From assembly GCA_023443515.1 (NCBI GenBank), contig JAEZUC010000092.1, forward strand, positions 1 to 32,670: a stretch of DNA of 32,670 bases, written 5' to 3'. This stretch comes from Bacillota bacterium (GTDB lineage: Bacteria > Bacillota > Clostridia > Acetivibrionales > DSM-1351). The notes beneath the pieces were generated by a model, which was not told where the DNA came from, did no database searches, and was given only the letters and a program-made list of their open reading frames with translations. This document shows positions 16,515-24,361 of the stretch, in pieces (positions within the stretch are counted from its first letter, which is position 1; each line of letters opens with the position of its first letter). A program made the position numbers and the translations under genes.

Positions 16515-18389
16515 TTACACATCTAATAAATCCAATGTGCTTTTATCTACCAAAGCAGGGGGTACTCCCTGTGTAGTTATGGAAAAGCCTGATGCATATA
16601 TTGCATATTTAATTGCAGTGCATATATCATAATTTTTAGAGAGATAGACTGCCAACGTTGAAGCAAATGCATCTGCGGCTCCGGTAGTGTCAACAGCTGT
16701 AAAATTAGCAGCCTTAAAGTACATTGAATGTTCACTGTCCTTTAAATAGCATCCATCACGATCCAAGGTAATAATTACGCTTTTTGCACCGCGGTCTAAA
16801 AAGTACTGTGCTTTCTCCTCAAAAGTTGGTCTATCAGGGCAAAGTAGCTGTATTTCGTTACGGTTTGGCATAAATATATCAACATTTCTAATAAGGCCAT
16901 CACTTATCTCAGTTACTGCACACGGCTTTAGAATAACTTTTGCTCCGTACCGCTTTGCTGTCTTTGCAGCACTTTCTACTGTATCTATATTTATCTCTGT
17001 CTGCAGTAAACAAAAGCTTGCATTTTCAAACATATTCTTATAAATATTAATATCATTTGGAGACAATTGTGTATTCGCACCTTCATAAACAACTATTCCG
17101 CTTTCTCCATTTTCTTTAACGTAAACATATGCATGGCCTGTAGCTACTTCCGGACTGGTAGAAACTCCTTCGATATTTACGTTATTGACTTTCAGAAAAT
17201 CATATAATACGCTTCCTTCATAGTCCTTTCCCAGTTTTCCTATTAGGTACACCTCTGCTCCCAGCTTTGCGGCACCGATAGCTTGATTTACACCTTTCCC
17301 CCCGGGTATAGCTGCACGTTTTTTTGTAGTAATGGTTTCTCCTATATTCGGAACTTGTCCAAGGTTTAAAATTGTATCCATATTTATTGCACCAACAACT
17401 ACAATTTTTTTATTTCGTACTGTTATAGGGATATCAATACTGCTTAAATCTTCAACCTTTTTATCACTCTTAAAAACAAGTTCAGGAACCCGTGTTTTTT
17501 CAATCCTAGCCACCAATCTGCCACAAGCACATTCCCCTAGCTCAAAAAAAGGTAATTGGATTGAGGATAATTGAGGAAGCAAGTATATTTCTTTTGCGTC
17601 ATTAACCAGACTTACCACTGAAATATCTCTGGGAATTTTTATATTGTTGTGAGCTGCCTGCTCATAAATTTTCCCTGCCAAATTTGCATTAAAACATACA
17701 ATACCCGTAAAATTATGCATATGAGTCATAATATTAAAAGCATCTTCCTTTGCGATACAAAGCATATTTGCATCAAATGGGAGCTTATTATCAAAAAGAC
17801 ATTGTTCAAAGCCCTTTTGAAATCTACGTCCTCTATAATCGTTATTTTCAACTAAGCACCCTATTTTTTGGTGTTTACTTTTTACCAATGCTTTTGTTAA
17901 GTTATATGCCAGTCGTGAATAGTCAAAAGCAAATCTTTCAGGTGTTTGGGTATTATAACAATCAATAACACAATATGGTATGTTTTGCTCGATTAACTGG
18001 GCTTCTGATTTTTCATGGGAATCCTGCAGTTTATCCCACAATATTCCATCTACATTGTGAGTACATAGCATGGCAATACTTCTGTATTCATCTTCCGGGG
18101 TCTCTGCATAACTTAGGACAGTGGCATACCCATTCCTTTTAGCTGTTTCAACAATACCTGAAAGAAGCTTTTCATGCCCGGCCTGTTTACTAATAATTAC
18201 ACCGATCAAAAAAGATTTCTTGCTTTTAACGCTATGTACTCCGGCGTATGGGATATAGTTGCACTCCTTTACTACCTTCATTACACGTTCTCTTGTTTCT
18301 TTACTTATATTACTATCTTTTTTGTTTATAATTTTTGAGACAGTAGATACAGAAACACCTGATAGTTGTGCTATTTCCTTAATATTCAT
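16515..18389 (-). CDS. LacI-family regulator fused to a PfkB/ribokinase-like kinase
   Basis: This 624-residue single frame joins two whole proteins. Residues 1-55 are a LacI helix-turn-helix (IKEIAQLSGVSVSTVSKIIN). Residues 60-320 form the periplasmic-binding-like effector domain (FLIGVIISK..., ISVVSLVNDA). Residues 328-624 are a ribokinase-like kinase, with KIVVVGAINMDTI, PGGKGVNQAIGAAKLGAEV and DTTGAADAF. The kinase keeps the catalytic Asp, but the usual AAGD/GAGD anion-hole glycine is Ala (GAAD), so activity may be reduced or altered. No stop or frameshift lies between the halves. It is the first gene of the riboside/pentose operon, with a promoter and LacI-type operator just upstream. It probably couples substrate sensing to repression, with the kinase acting as enzyme or as a second sensor. 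Confidence 0.93.
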   Translation of the reverse strand: MNIKEIAQLSGVSVSTVSKIINKKDSNISKETRERVMKVVKECNYIPYAGVHSVKSKKSFLIGVIISKQAGHEKLLSGIVETAKRNGYATVLSYAETPEDEYRSIAMLCTHNVDGILWDKLQDSHEKSEAQLIEQNIPYCVIDCYNTQTPERFAFDYSRLAYNLTKALVKSKHQKIGCLVENNDYRGRRFQKGFEQCLFDNKLPFDANMLCIAKEDAFNIMTHMHNFTGIVCFNANLAGKIYEQAAHNNIKIPRDISVVSLVNDAKEIYLLPQLSSIQLPFFELGECACGRLVARIEKTRVPELVFKSDKKVEDLSSIDIPITVRNKKIVVVGAINMDTILNLGQVPNIGETITTKKRAAIPGGKGVNQAIGAAKLGAEVYLIGKLGKDYEGSVLYDFLKVNNVNIEGVSTSPEVATGHAYVYVKENGESGIVVYEGANTQLSPNDINIYKNMFENASFCLLQTEINIDTVESAAKTAKRYGAKVILKPCAVTEISDGLIRNVDIFMPNRNEIQLLCPDRPTFEEKAQYFLDRGAKSVIITLDRDGCYLKDSEHSMYFKAANFTAVDTTGAADAFASTLAVYLSKNYDICTAIKYAIYASGFSITTQGVPPALVDKSTLDLLDV

Positions 18390-18403
18390 TAACTACTCCT
18401 CAC

Positions 18404-18421
18404 TAAGAAACGTTTTTCCTA
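18404..18421. promoter_or_regulatory. LacI-type operator overlapping the transcription start
   Basis: TAAGAAACGTTTTTCCTA is centred on AAACGTTT, the CG-centred core typical of LacI-family sites, with partial symmetry further out. It lies between the predicted -10 box and the regulator ATG, so binding would block transcription. A catabolite (CcpA cre) site is the main alternative because the cores look alike. Confidence 0.6.
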
Positions 18422-18439
18422 AACCTGTTTTCTAGGAAC

Positions 18440-18467
18440 ATTATCTATAAATTTCGACAATTGTCAA
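18440..18467 (-). promoter_or_regulatory. Sigma-A promoter of the regulator-kinase operon
   Basis: On the minus strand TTGACA (18467-18462) and GATAAT (18445-18440) are separated by 16 bases. The start falls near 18433, about 44 bases before the ATG and next to the LacI-type operator. Confidence 0.7.
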
Positions 18468-18552
18468 GGTATTCTTGTATATAATTTTATTTTATTATAA
18501 TAATTTCGTCATTTCTCAACATAAATAGTAAAATAATGTATACTAACGGTTG

Positions 18553-18566
18553 GGAAAACTGTTTCC
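18553..18566. promoter_or_regulatory. Possible upstream LacI-type operator
   Basis: GGAAAACTGTTTCC has five-base inverted arms and resembles the operator at 18404-18421 (GGAAAA...GTTTC). It lies about 90 bases upstream of the promoter, where a second site could support a repression loop. Confidence 0.35.
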
Positions 18567-18581
18567 TTAAGCTTAAAATAT

Positions 18582-18613
18582 AAAAAGCCAATCACTGATG
18601 TGATTGGCTTTTT
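18582..18613 (-). terminator. Terminator after the dCache chemoreceptor gene
   Basis: Perfect 14-base arms AAAAAGCCAATCAC (18582-18595) and complement (18600-18613) enclose a 4-base loop, with five T residues at the 3' side on either strand. It sits 45 bases beyond the chemoreceptor stop. Confidence 0.9.
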
Positions 18614-18657
18614 GTATTTATTATGTTAAGTTAATTTTGTACTATTTGGGGAACAAA

Positions 18658-20865
18658 TTACTCTGTCTTAAATTTAGAAATCTGACTTCTTAAATCACCG
18701 GACAGGTCATTAAGTGTTTTCGCATGGTTTGCCAAATCCTCGGCAGACGCCATCTGCTCCTGAGTGCTTGCTGAGATTTCTTCGGTAGTAGCCGCGGACT
18801 CTTCCGCAACAGCCGAAATATTCTCCATGGATTCCATTACCTTTTCCTTTGAAACCATTATATTCTCAACTGATTTTCCTGTTCTTTCGATATTTTTAAT
18901 AACATCATCCATAGCATTGAATACAGTTTTGAACAATTCCTTGGTATTATTTACTGCAGTTATCTGCTCACTTACAACCTCATTTGATTTTAGAACTTCC
19001 TGTACGGTATCATTGGTTTTTTGCTCAATATCAGCTATTATACTATTGATACTGCCGGTAAATTCTTTTGACTGGTCAGCCAGCTTTTTAACTTCGTTTG
19101 CCACAACTGCAAATCCCTTACCTGCCTCTCCTGCGCGTGCTGCCTCAATAGCTGCATTAAGTGATAAAAGGTTTGTTTGTTCCGAAATATTTACCATCAT
19201 TTTTAATATCTTTTGTATTTCCTTCATGCTGGAACTTAAATCATTTATATTTTCAGAAACCTTAGTTGTAGTATTGCTCACCTGGCCGGACTTTATGTTG
19301 AGTTCCTGTATAGTGTCAGCCGCTGTTTTGTTTAACCCGCTGATTTCACGTGCAATAGACGTAACCTTGGACACGTCCTCTTCGACATATACAATACCTT
19401 GGGACAGTTTGTCCATATGGCTTACACTTTCGTTTATCTCTTCTGCCTGGTCTGTAGAACCCTTTGCTATCTGTTCTATTGTAAGCGCTACTTGTTCCGA
19501 TGAACTATATGCTGCTTCTGAGGCAGTTGCTATCTTTTGTGCAGAATTAAGCACACCCTGAGACGAACTTCTTACACTTGCTACCAGCTTATTTATATTG
19601 GTTATCATCTCATTAAAGTTATGACACACATTAGAAATTTCGTCATTCTCATTATCATTAATAGTACCTGTCAAATCGCCGTCTTTAGCTCTTTTCATTG
19701 CAGCCGTAAGCTTTTCTAATGGTGTTGAAACACTTCTTGCAACTACAATACATAGCAATATAGCTATCAGTAAGCATATAATTCCGATTATAATCGTCTT
19801 ATTTTTAAGGCTGTTTGCATCTTTGTTTAAATATGAATAAGGTACAACTGATGCAAGATACCAATCTTTATTTCCTAATTGAGTATATGTAATCAGGCTG
19901 TTACTTCCGCCCATCTTCAAATCAACATGTCCGGCCTTTACATCACCCTTTATTGCCTTGGTGATGTTTTCAGCCAATTTTTTTGATTCATCATTTGTAT
20001 TATTAACAGGATATTTGTCTTCCGTTCTTGAGGATATGATTTTACCCTTGGAGTCTACGATTAGTACAGGAAAACCCTTACCCTTGTCATCTTTTCCGGT
20101 ATCCATATTTCTATAGCTATCTGCAAGGAAATTTACTTTAGGTATAAGAATTACTTTTATAATCTCTTTACCAAAAGTCATTGATTTTACACTGGCTGCT
20201 ATCCCCATGTAGGTACTGGTGGATGTAGTGTCCTTAGCTTCAATTTCAGCCCACTTGAGTTTGAGCTCCGCCTGTTTTATTGCTTTTTCTCTGTTTACTT
20301 CCAGACTATTATTGGAATATACCTGTGATTTCGAAAAACCATCACCGTACATAAAAGTGCAATTCAATACCTCCGGTATAAGTGTAAACTTATTTCCGAG
20401 AATTGTACTTAATTCTCTGTCCTTGACTAACTTATCAAATTGCTCCCCTGACTCATAGTTGTTAAGTATATTCTGCACTGCTGTGCTCATACCAACATCG
20501 TTTATGTAACTTTCCATACTTTTTATTTGGTTATTCAATACTACACTTGTCTGTTTGATTGTTTCCAAAGAATATGTCTTTACAGTACTATCTATTGTAT
20601 TTGTAGAACTAGTATAAGAAAATATACCTGTAACCAAAAGCATAATTACCAGAAGTAAATTGAAAGATATTATCAATCTATTCTTTATCTTGAATCTTCT
20701 CAAAAAGACCGACTTACCGGAAGTCCCTGAACCTACAGTCCCCCTGACCTTAGATACTTTACCTGCCGATATTTTTTCTAGTAATTTCTTCACAGTTGAT
20801 GTCACAGCCGATATAGTAGAAGAAAGAAATGATATGATTTTCTTTCCGATACCGTTAATTTTCAT
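18658..20865 (-). CDS. Methyl-accepting chemotaxis protein, dCache type
   Basis: This is a 735-residue chemoreceptor. An unusual N-terminal extension of about 60 residues, basic and Ser/Gly/Thr-rich, precedes the first membrane helix (about 65-88). A large extracellular domain at about 88-355 has the strand pattern of dCache sensors (FPVLIVDSKGKIISS, LGNKDWYLASVVPYSYL). A second helix (about 358-380), HAMP (STPLEKLTAAMKRAKDGDLT) and the signalling coiled coil follow. The hairpin tip EQTNLLSLNAAIEAARAGEAGKGFAVVA is exact to the family. The sensor should bind a small extracellular ligand, often an amino acid or organic acid. GGAGG lies seven bases before the ATG, inside the end of the 65-codon ORF upstream. 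It has no CheR-binding pentapeptide. Confidence 0.94.
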   Translation of the reverse strand: MKINGIGKKIISFLSSTISAVTSTVKKLLEKISAGKVSKVRGTVGSGTSGKSVFLRRFKIKNRLIISFNLLLVIMLLVTGIFSYTSSTNTIDSTVKTYSLETIKQTSVVLNNQIKSMESYINDVGMSTAVQNILNNYESGEQFDKLVKDRELSTILGNKFTLIPEVLNCTFMYGDGFSKSQVYSNNSLEVNREKAIKQAELKLKWAEIEAKDTTSTSTYMGIAASVKSMTFGKEIIKVILIPKVNFLADSYRNMDTGKDDKGKGFPVLIVDSKGKIISSRTEDKYPVNNTNDESKKLAENITKAIKGDVKAGHVDLKMGGSNSLITYTQLGNKDWYLASVVPYSYLNKDANSLKNKTIIIGIICLLIAILLCIVVARSVSTPLEKLTAAMKRAKDGDLTGTINDNENDEISNVCHNFNEMITNINKLVASVRSSSQGVLNSAQKIATASEAAYSSSEQVALTIEQIAKGSTDQAEEINESVSHMDKLSQGIVYVEEDVSKVTSIAREISGLNKTAADTIQELNIKSGQVSNTTTKVSENINDLSSSMKEIQKILKMMVNISEQTNLLSLNAAIEAARAGEAGKGFAVVANEVKKLADQSKEFTGSINSIIADIEQKTNDTVQEVLKSNEVVSEQITAVNNTKELFKTVFNAMDDVIKNIERTGKSVENIMVSKEKVMESMENISAVAEESAATTEEISASTQEQMASAEDLANHAKTLNDLSGDLRSQISKFKTE

Positions 20866-20869
20866 ATGC

Positions 20870-21067
20870 TTACCTCCACAATTTAAACTTGATTACAACG
20901 ATTTTTAAGTTTTCTACAATTACTTTGTCTCTGGTACCATAATTACATAATATAACCTGTGGAACATTAGCAGAGCATTCAAAAAAGCCAATAATATCAT
21001 AATACTCATTGGGTTTTACAATTCTATCATACTTCACCAAAGGTATTTTATCAAGTACTTTAGTCAT
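20870..21067 (-). CDS. Small ORF upstream of the dCache chemoreceptor
   Basis: This 65-codon frame ends in TGG AGG TAA, so its last codons form the GGAGG ribosome site of the chemoreceptor gene, four bases before that gene's ATG. That arrangement would couple the two. The predicted protein is basic at its C-terminus and resembles no family I know; there is no signal peptide. The ribosome site of this ORF itself is poor. It may be a real small protein, a coupling leader, or chance. Confidence 0.4.
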   Translation of the reverse strand: MTKVLDKIPLVKYDRIVKPNEYYDIIGFFECSANVPQVILCNYGTRDKVIVENLKIVVIKFKLWR

Positions 21068-21088
21068 TTATTAACATTTCTGAGCAAT

Positions 21089-21111
21089 ATGACAATTTTA
21101 TTTAATGTCAT
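21089..21111. promoter_or_regulatory. Inverted repeat before the chemoreceptor transcription unit
   Basis: ATGACA (21089-21094) and TGTCAT (21106-21111) are perfect arms 11 bases apart, and a further TGACA follows at 21116-21120. It lies about 22-50 bases upstream of the small ORF start and is a candidate operator. A TTGACA/TATAAT-like pair at 21115-21141 on the plus strand has no plus-strand gene to serve. Confidence 0.35.
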
Positions 21112-21174
21112 TTTTTGACAAAATAATTATTTTTTTATAATTTATGGTAACATTATAGGTAAACATGCGGAATT

Positions 21175-22566
21175 TTATTCCATATTTAATATATTCTTGA
21201 TTTTTAAATTGTACTCTCCGAGAAGAAAATACCCCGGATCCTTTATTCCCAGCCTCAATACACCACCATCCGATTCATCCAGACTATAATCTATTGACTG
21301 TGGAATTCCTTCTTTGAGGTTTGTAGAGTATCCTCCGCCCTGCTCCATACCGAGTATATTCACTCTTCTGAATTGAGCATTGAACATTACCATGTTTTTG
21401 TCCTCATTTTCAAATTTAAAATATATCCTCAAAGCTCCGTTAGGGTCTCCATTTTTTATCCTTTGCACATCACTTATAACCATAGTTGAATTCTTGAATT
21501 TCACCTTTTTATTTACTGTGACCCGTTCCCCCTCTTCAGGTATTTTAAGAGTAACTTTTTTCATTTTTTCCTGACTTTTTACAATTAAATAAGGTATTTT
21601 CAGTGTAAGATTTTTTTCTTGAGACATGACATTAAAATAAAATTTGTTATTAACGCCCATAAAACTACCAGGTAGTGTGTATGAGTGACTTGTTTTGTCT
21701 GTTTCAAGTGTCAAATCCTTTTTTTCATAGCCGAAATCGTATTCCTTGGTGAAAGAAGTTATTGTCAGGCCACTTTTATTAACAGGGTACAGCTCTACAA
21801 GGAGTTTATTGTCTTGACGACTGGATACTGCTGTTATGGATATATTGTTTTTGGTATCTGTTGGCCCTATCTCTTCCAGAGAGTCATAACCCTTTGGACC
21901 TTTTAGTCTGAACTGTACTGAAAGATTATATTTTTTATAGTTGAATGTATAGATATTTGTAGTGCTTAAATTATCCTGTCCAATTTGGTAAGCAGCCGAA
22001 ATATATTCCGTTTTTCCGCCACTTCCGATGTTGCAACCTGAAGGACGATACTCTTTTCCGTTCACAGCAATTACTAAATCGTTTTTATCATTATTTATAT
22101 CGTTTTCAATATTTGATAGGTTCTTTTCCTCATGGATATTCTTCAAGTTAATATAACAATTTAGAGTAAGATTATTTTTCGTTGCAATTACACTATTTAT
22201 TGTAAGCATTGCCTGACTGTTTTCGGTACTTTTATTGTGTCCGTCTATGACATATTGGATACTTTGGTTGTCTTCCATTATCCCGTATCCAGGTATAAAT
22301 CCAAACAGCCTCCCCATCGCACTGACCACATTGTCAAAACCTATTGAAAATATTGAAACCACAATTATTATTATTGCTGCCGCTATGGCTGATAGCCCTC
22401 TGGTCACAAAAGGTTTCCTCCTCATTACTCCTGCTTTTGAGTAAGTGGATTTTTTAATCCTTTTAATGCTATTGGAATCAAGCTTAAATTTTAAATCCTT
22501 TTCAAGGAGCTTATCCGTTTCCTCTATGTCAAGTAAATCCAATGCGTGTGATATTTTTTTATCCAT
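21175..22566 (-). CDS. DUF4179-type membrane protein, probable anti-sigma factor
   Basis: This 463-residue protein has a cytoplasmic N-terminus of about 55 residues, one membrane helix at about residues 58-80, and a long extracellular beta-rich part. This fits the DUF4179 group found next to ECF sigma factors in Firmicutes. It begins one base after the sigma-factor stop, with its GGGAGGGG ribosome site inside that gene, so the two are translated together. By analogy with such pairs the inner segment holds the sigma factor until an envelope signal acts on the outer part. No zinc-binding HxxxCxxC anti-sigma motif is seen, so the inhibitory role rests on topology and gene position. Confidence 0.8.
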   Translation of the reverse strand: MDKKISHALDLLDIEETDKLLEKDLKFKLDSNSIKRIKKSTYSKAGVMRRKPFVTRGLSAIAAAIIIIVVSIFSIGFDNVVSAMGRLFGFIPGYGIMEDNQSIQYVIDGHNKSTENSQAMLTINSVIATKNNLTLNCYINLKNIHEEKNLSNIENDINNDKNDLVIAVNGKEYRPSGCNIGSGGKTEYISAAYQIGQDNLSTTNIYTFNYKKYNLSVQFRLKGPKGYDSLEEIGPTDTKNNISITAVSSRQDNKLLVELYPVNKSGLTITSFTKEYDFGYEKKDLTLETDKTSHSYTLPGSFMGVNNKFYFNVMSQEKNLTLKIPYLIVKSQEKMKKVTLKIPEEGERVTVNKKVKFKNSTMVISDVQRIKNGDPNGALRIYFKFENEDKNMVMFNAQFRRVNILGMEQGGGYSTNLKEGIPQSIDYSLDESDGGVLRLGIKDPGYFLLGEYNLKIKNILNME

Positions 22567-22567
22567 G

Positions 22568-23149
22568 TCATTTCCCCTCCCTTTCTTGAGGCTTTTCCAT
22601 ATAGCCCACTATTGACCTTAGCTTGGACAACCCTCTTGACAGCCTTTTGTCTATTGTATTTTGCTTAATTCCCATCAGTCCGGATATTTCCTTGGAGTTC
22701 TGACCAAGGTAATATTTGCGGATAAATATTTCAGTATCAGGTTCACCCAAGGCTTTTACTGCCTGAATAAGCATATCTTTAGTCTCGGTATCCACTTCAT
22801 CTTCAACACTAAAAACCCGGCTCACAGCACCACTTTCCAAGTCTTGTATTTCAAGAGGTACCAGATTTGTCACATGCTTTGAGTTTTTTCTAAACAAGTC
22901 TATTGCCCTGCGTTTAGAAATAACAGCAATATAAGCCCTCAGCGTTCCTTTTGAGAGATCTATTTCACTTCTGTTTTTATATACCTCATAAAAAACCGAG
23001 CTGACACATTCTTCTATATCCTGTACTGGTAAGTATTGATTTAGCTTGTTATAAATTATTGTATACACCAGACCTGAATAAGTATTAATAAGCTTTTCCA
23101 GACCTTTCTCGGGTTTATTATTTAAAAAATCCAGCAATTTTTTATCCAA
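22568..23149 (-). CDS. ECF-type RNA polymerase sigma factor
   Basis: This 193-residue protein has region 2 at about residues 15-85 (ECVSSVFYEVYKNRSEI, LRAYIAVISKRRAIDLFRKN) and region 4 at about 125-180 (LGEPDTEIFIRKYYLGQNSKEISGLMG, then IKQNTIDKRLSRGLSKL as the recognition helix). It would direct RNA polymerase to a small stress regulon, probably envelope-related given its membrane partner downstream. The start is a TTG at 23149 with AGGGAAGG eight bases upstream; no in-frame ATG lies near. A near-palindromic GAACCGGTTTC at 23170-23190 could belong to a self-activated promoter, but I cannot fix its boxes. Confidence 0.9.
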   Translation of the reverse strand: MDKKLLDFLNNKPEKGLEKLINTYSGLVYTIIYNKLNQYLPVQDIEECVSSVFYEVYKNRSEIDLSKGTLRAYIAVISKRRAIDLFRKNSKHVTNLVPLEIQDLESGAVSRVFSVEDEVDTETKDMLIQAVKALGEPDTEIFIRKYYLGQNSKEISGLMGIKQNTIDKRLSRGLSKLRSIVGYMEKPQEREGK

Positions 23150-23244
23150 AATCTGTACCTTCCCTTCAAAATTGAAACCGGTTCACTTACTAGTTCGCAG
23201 ATAATAAAAAAAATCTGACATTAATCACTATTTTAAAAATGAAA

Positions 23245-23267
23245 AAGCAGCCCTATGCGAGCTGCTT
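23245..23267 (-). terminator. Terminator after the alarmone synthetase gene
   Basis: Arms AAGCAGC (23245-23251) and GCTGCTT (23261-23267) with a 9-base loop are followed on the minus strand by TTTTTCATTTTT. It begins 21 bases after the stop of the synthetase gene. Confidence 0.8.
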
Positions 23268-23288
23268 CACCTTTTACATATCATTTTT

Positions 23289-23981
23289 CTATAAATCGCC
23301 CTTATTTAATTCTTCAATTGATTTATAAATACTTTGCATTTTATGATCAGTTTTTGCTATAGTATCTGCACACTCCTGCAACTCTTTAACAACAGACAGA
23401 GGCACGGTGTCATTGGTTTTGTATCTCAGCTGATGCTCAAGACTGGCCCAGAAATCCATTGCCATTGTTCTTATCTGTATCTCTACAGGTACTATTTCCT
23501 TCCTGTCCGAGAAGAACACAGGCACTGACAAAACCAAGTGCAAGCTGCGGTAACCATTCTCTTTTGGATTCTGTATATAGTCTGTTACCCGCAACAAAAC
23601 AATATCATCCTGCTGTGTAAGCATTTTTGCTATCATATATATATCATCAATGTAATAACATACCACTCTAATTCCGGCTATATCATGAAGATTTGCTTTA
23701 GCAGACTCCAGGCTTATATCATGTTCTCTTCGACTTAGCTTTTCAAAGATACTTTTTATTGATTTTATACGGCTTTGCATGTGATGTATGGGGTTTCTTT
23801 TATGTGTAACCTGAAACTCATCATCCAGAATTTCTAATTTTGTACTTAGCTCACGTATAGCTGATTGATATAAATGCTGCATCTCAAAAAAGCTCTTTTT
23901 TAGGCTCTTGATATCTTCTCCCGTAAATAATTGCTCCAGACCGTTTAAGGAGCTGATAGTTGCGGTTTTTTTCATTATCAT
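23289..23981 (-). CDS. Small alarmone synthetase, RelQ/RelP-like (p)ppGpp synthase
   Basis: This 230-residue protein consists of only the RelA/SpoT synthetase domain. Visible motifs: DIAGIRVVCYYIDDIY, then DYIQNPKENGYRSLHLVL (G-loop and catalytic region), then VEIQIRTMAMDFWASLEHQLRYK. A C-terminal helical tail of about 40 residues matches the tetramer-forming tail of RelQ-type enzymes. There is no hydrolase, TGS or ACT domain. It transfers pyrophosphate from ATP to GDP/GTP and links stress signals to growth control. The first of two in-frame ATGs (MIM) is chosen because AAGGAGAG is closer to it. It lies about 140 bases upstream of the ECF sigma gene on the same strand, separated from it by a terminator. 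Confidence 0.92.
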   Translation of the reverse strand: MIMKKTATISSLNGLEQLFTGEDIKSLKKSFFEMQHLYQSAIRELSTKLEILDDEFQVTHKRNPIHHMQSRIKSIKSIFEKLSRREHDISLESAKANLHDIAGIRVVCYYIDDIYMIAKMLTQQDDIVLLRVTDYIQNPKENGYRSLHLVLSVPVFFSDRKEIVPVEIQIRTMAMDFWASLEHQLRYKTNDTVPLSVVKELQECADTIAKTDHKMQSIYKSIEELNKGDL

Positions 23982-24008
23982 TCTTAATTGTACTCTCCTT
24001 TGTATTCG

Positions 24009-24058
24009 ATAGGCTGTTTGCCTATACCATTCGTACAGTATGGGACAAAATTGTGTCC
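24009..24058. promoter_or_regulatory. Two inverted repeats upstream of the alarmone synthetase
   Basis: ATAGGC-TGTTT-GCCTAT (24009-24025) is a perfect 6-base stem, and GGACAAAATTGTGTCC (24043-24058) is a near-perfect 16-base palindrome. Both lie 28-77 bases before the gene. The second may be an operator; the first could be an RNA hairpin in the leader. Confidence 0.35.
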
Positions 24059-24120
24059 ACTTATATTATATCGGTACAAAGTTAAATAAGTATGAAAAAA
24101 ATATGAATATTTTATTATAA

Positions 24121-24360
24121 CTAATTTTTTTGCCACGCGGGCAACTTGCTCATCATTCCTTGTGCAGCAGAAACAGCAGCCATTTTATCCAATCCCTGTG
24201 TCTTAATTATAAAATTGGTCAAGGATTCCAATTTTTCTTCATAAGACTGCATGGTCCCGTCGGGACGTACACAAAATTTGCAATAATCTTTCGTTATATC
24301 ACCTGATGCGTAATCGGAATCTTGTTGCATAGGCATTCCACAAGCTATACATTTTTTCAT
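24121..24360 (-). CDS. Small zinc-ribbon protein
   Basis: The protein has 79 residues from the ATG at 24360. This start follows the TetR stop by one base (TAA-A-ATG) and has GAGAGG nine bases upstream; a longer frame of three more codons places the ribosome site directly against its ATG. The N-terminus carries two zinc knuckles, CIACGMPM (CxxC) and YCKFCVRP (CxxC), about 20 residues apart. This matches the putative zinc-ribbon family often encoded beside TetR regulators. The C-terminal half is helical and Met/Ala-rich. Its function is unknown; its coupling to the regulator suggests a partner or co-regulated sensor role. Confidence 0.8.
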   Translation of the reverse strand: MKKCIACGMPMQQDSDYASGDITKDYCKFCVRPDGTMQSYEEKLESLTNFIIKTQGLDKMAAVSAAQGMMSKLPAWQKN

Positions 24361-24361
24361 T

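Noticed and set aside
18764..19561. 265-codon plus-strand frame inside the dCache chemoreceptor
   Set aside because: It is antisense to the conserved chemoreceptor signalling domain. Such long mirror frames are common opposite biased helical repeats, and it has no ribosome site.
21115..21141. TTGACA/TATAAT-like pair on the plus strand
   Set aside because: Spacing is only 15 bases and it points into the 3' end of a minus-strand gene with no plus-strand gene downstream; AT-rich chance match.
23165..23200. Self-activated ECF promoter with GAACC -35 box
   Set aside because: A GAACC motif exists but I could not place a convincing -10 at the right distance.
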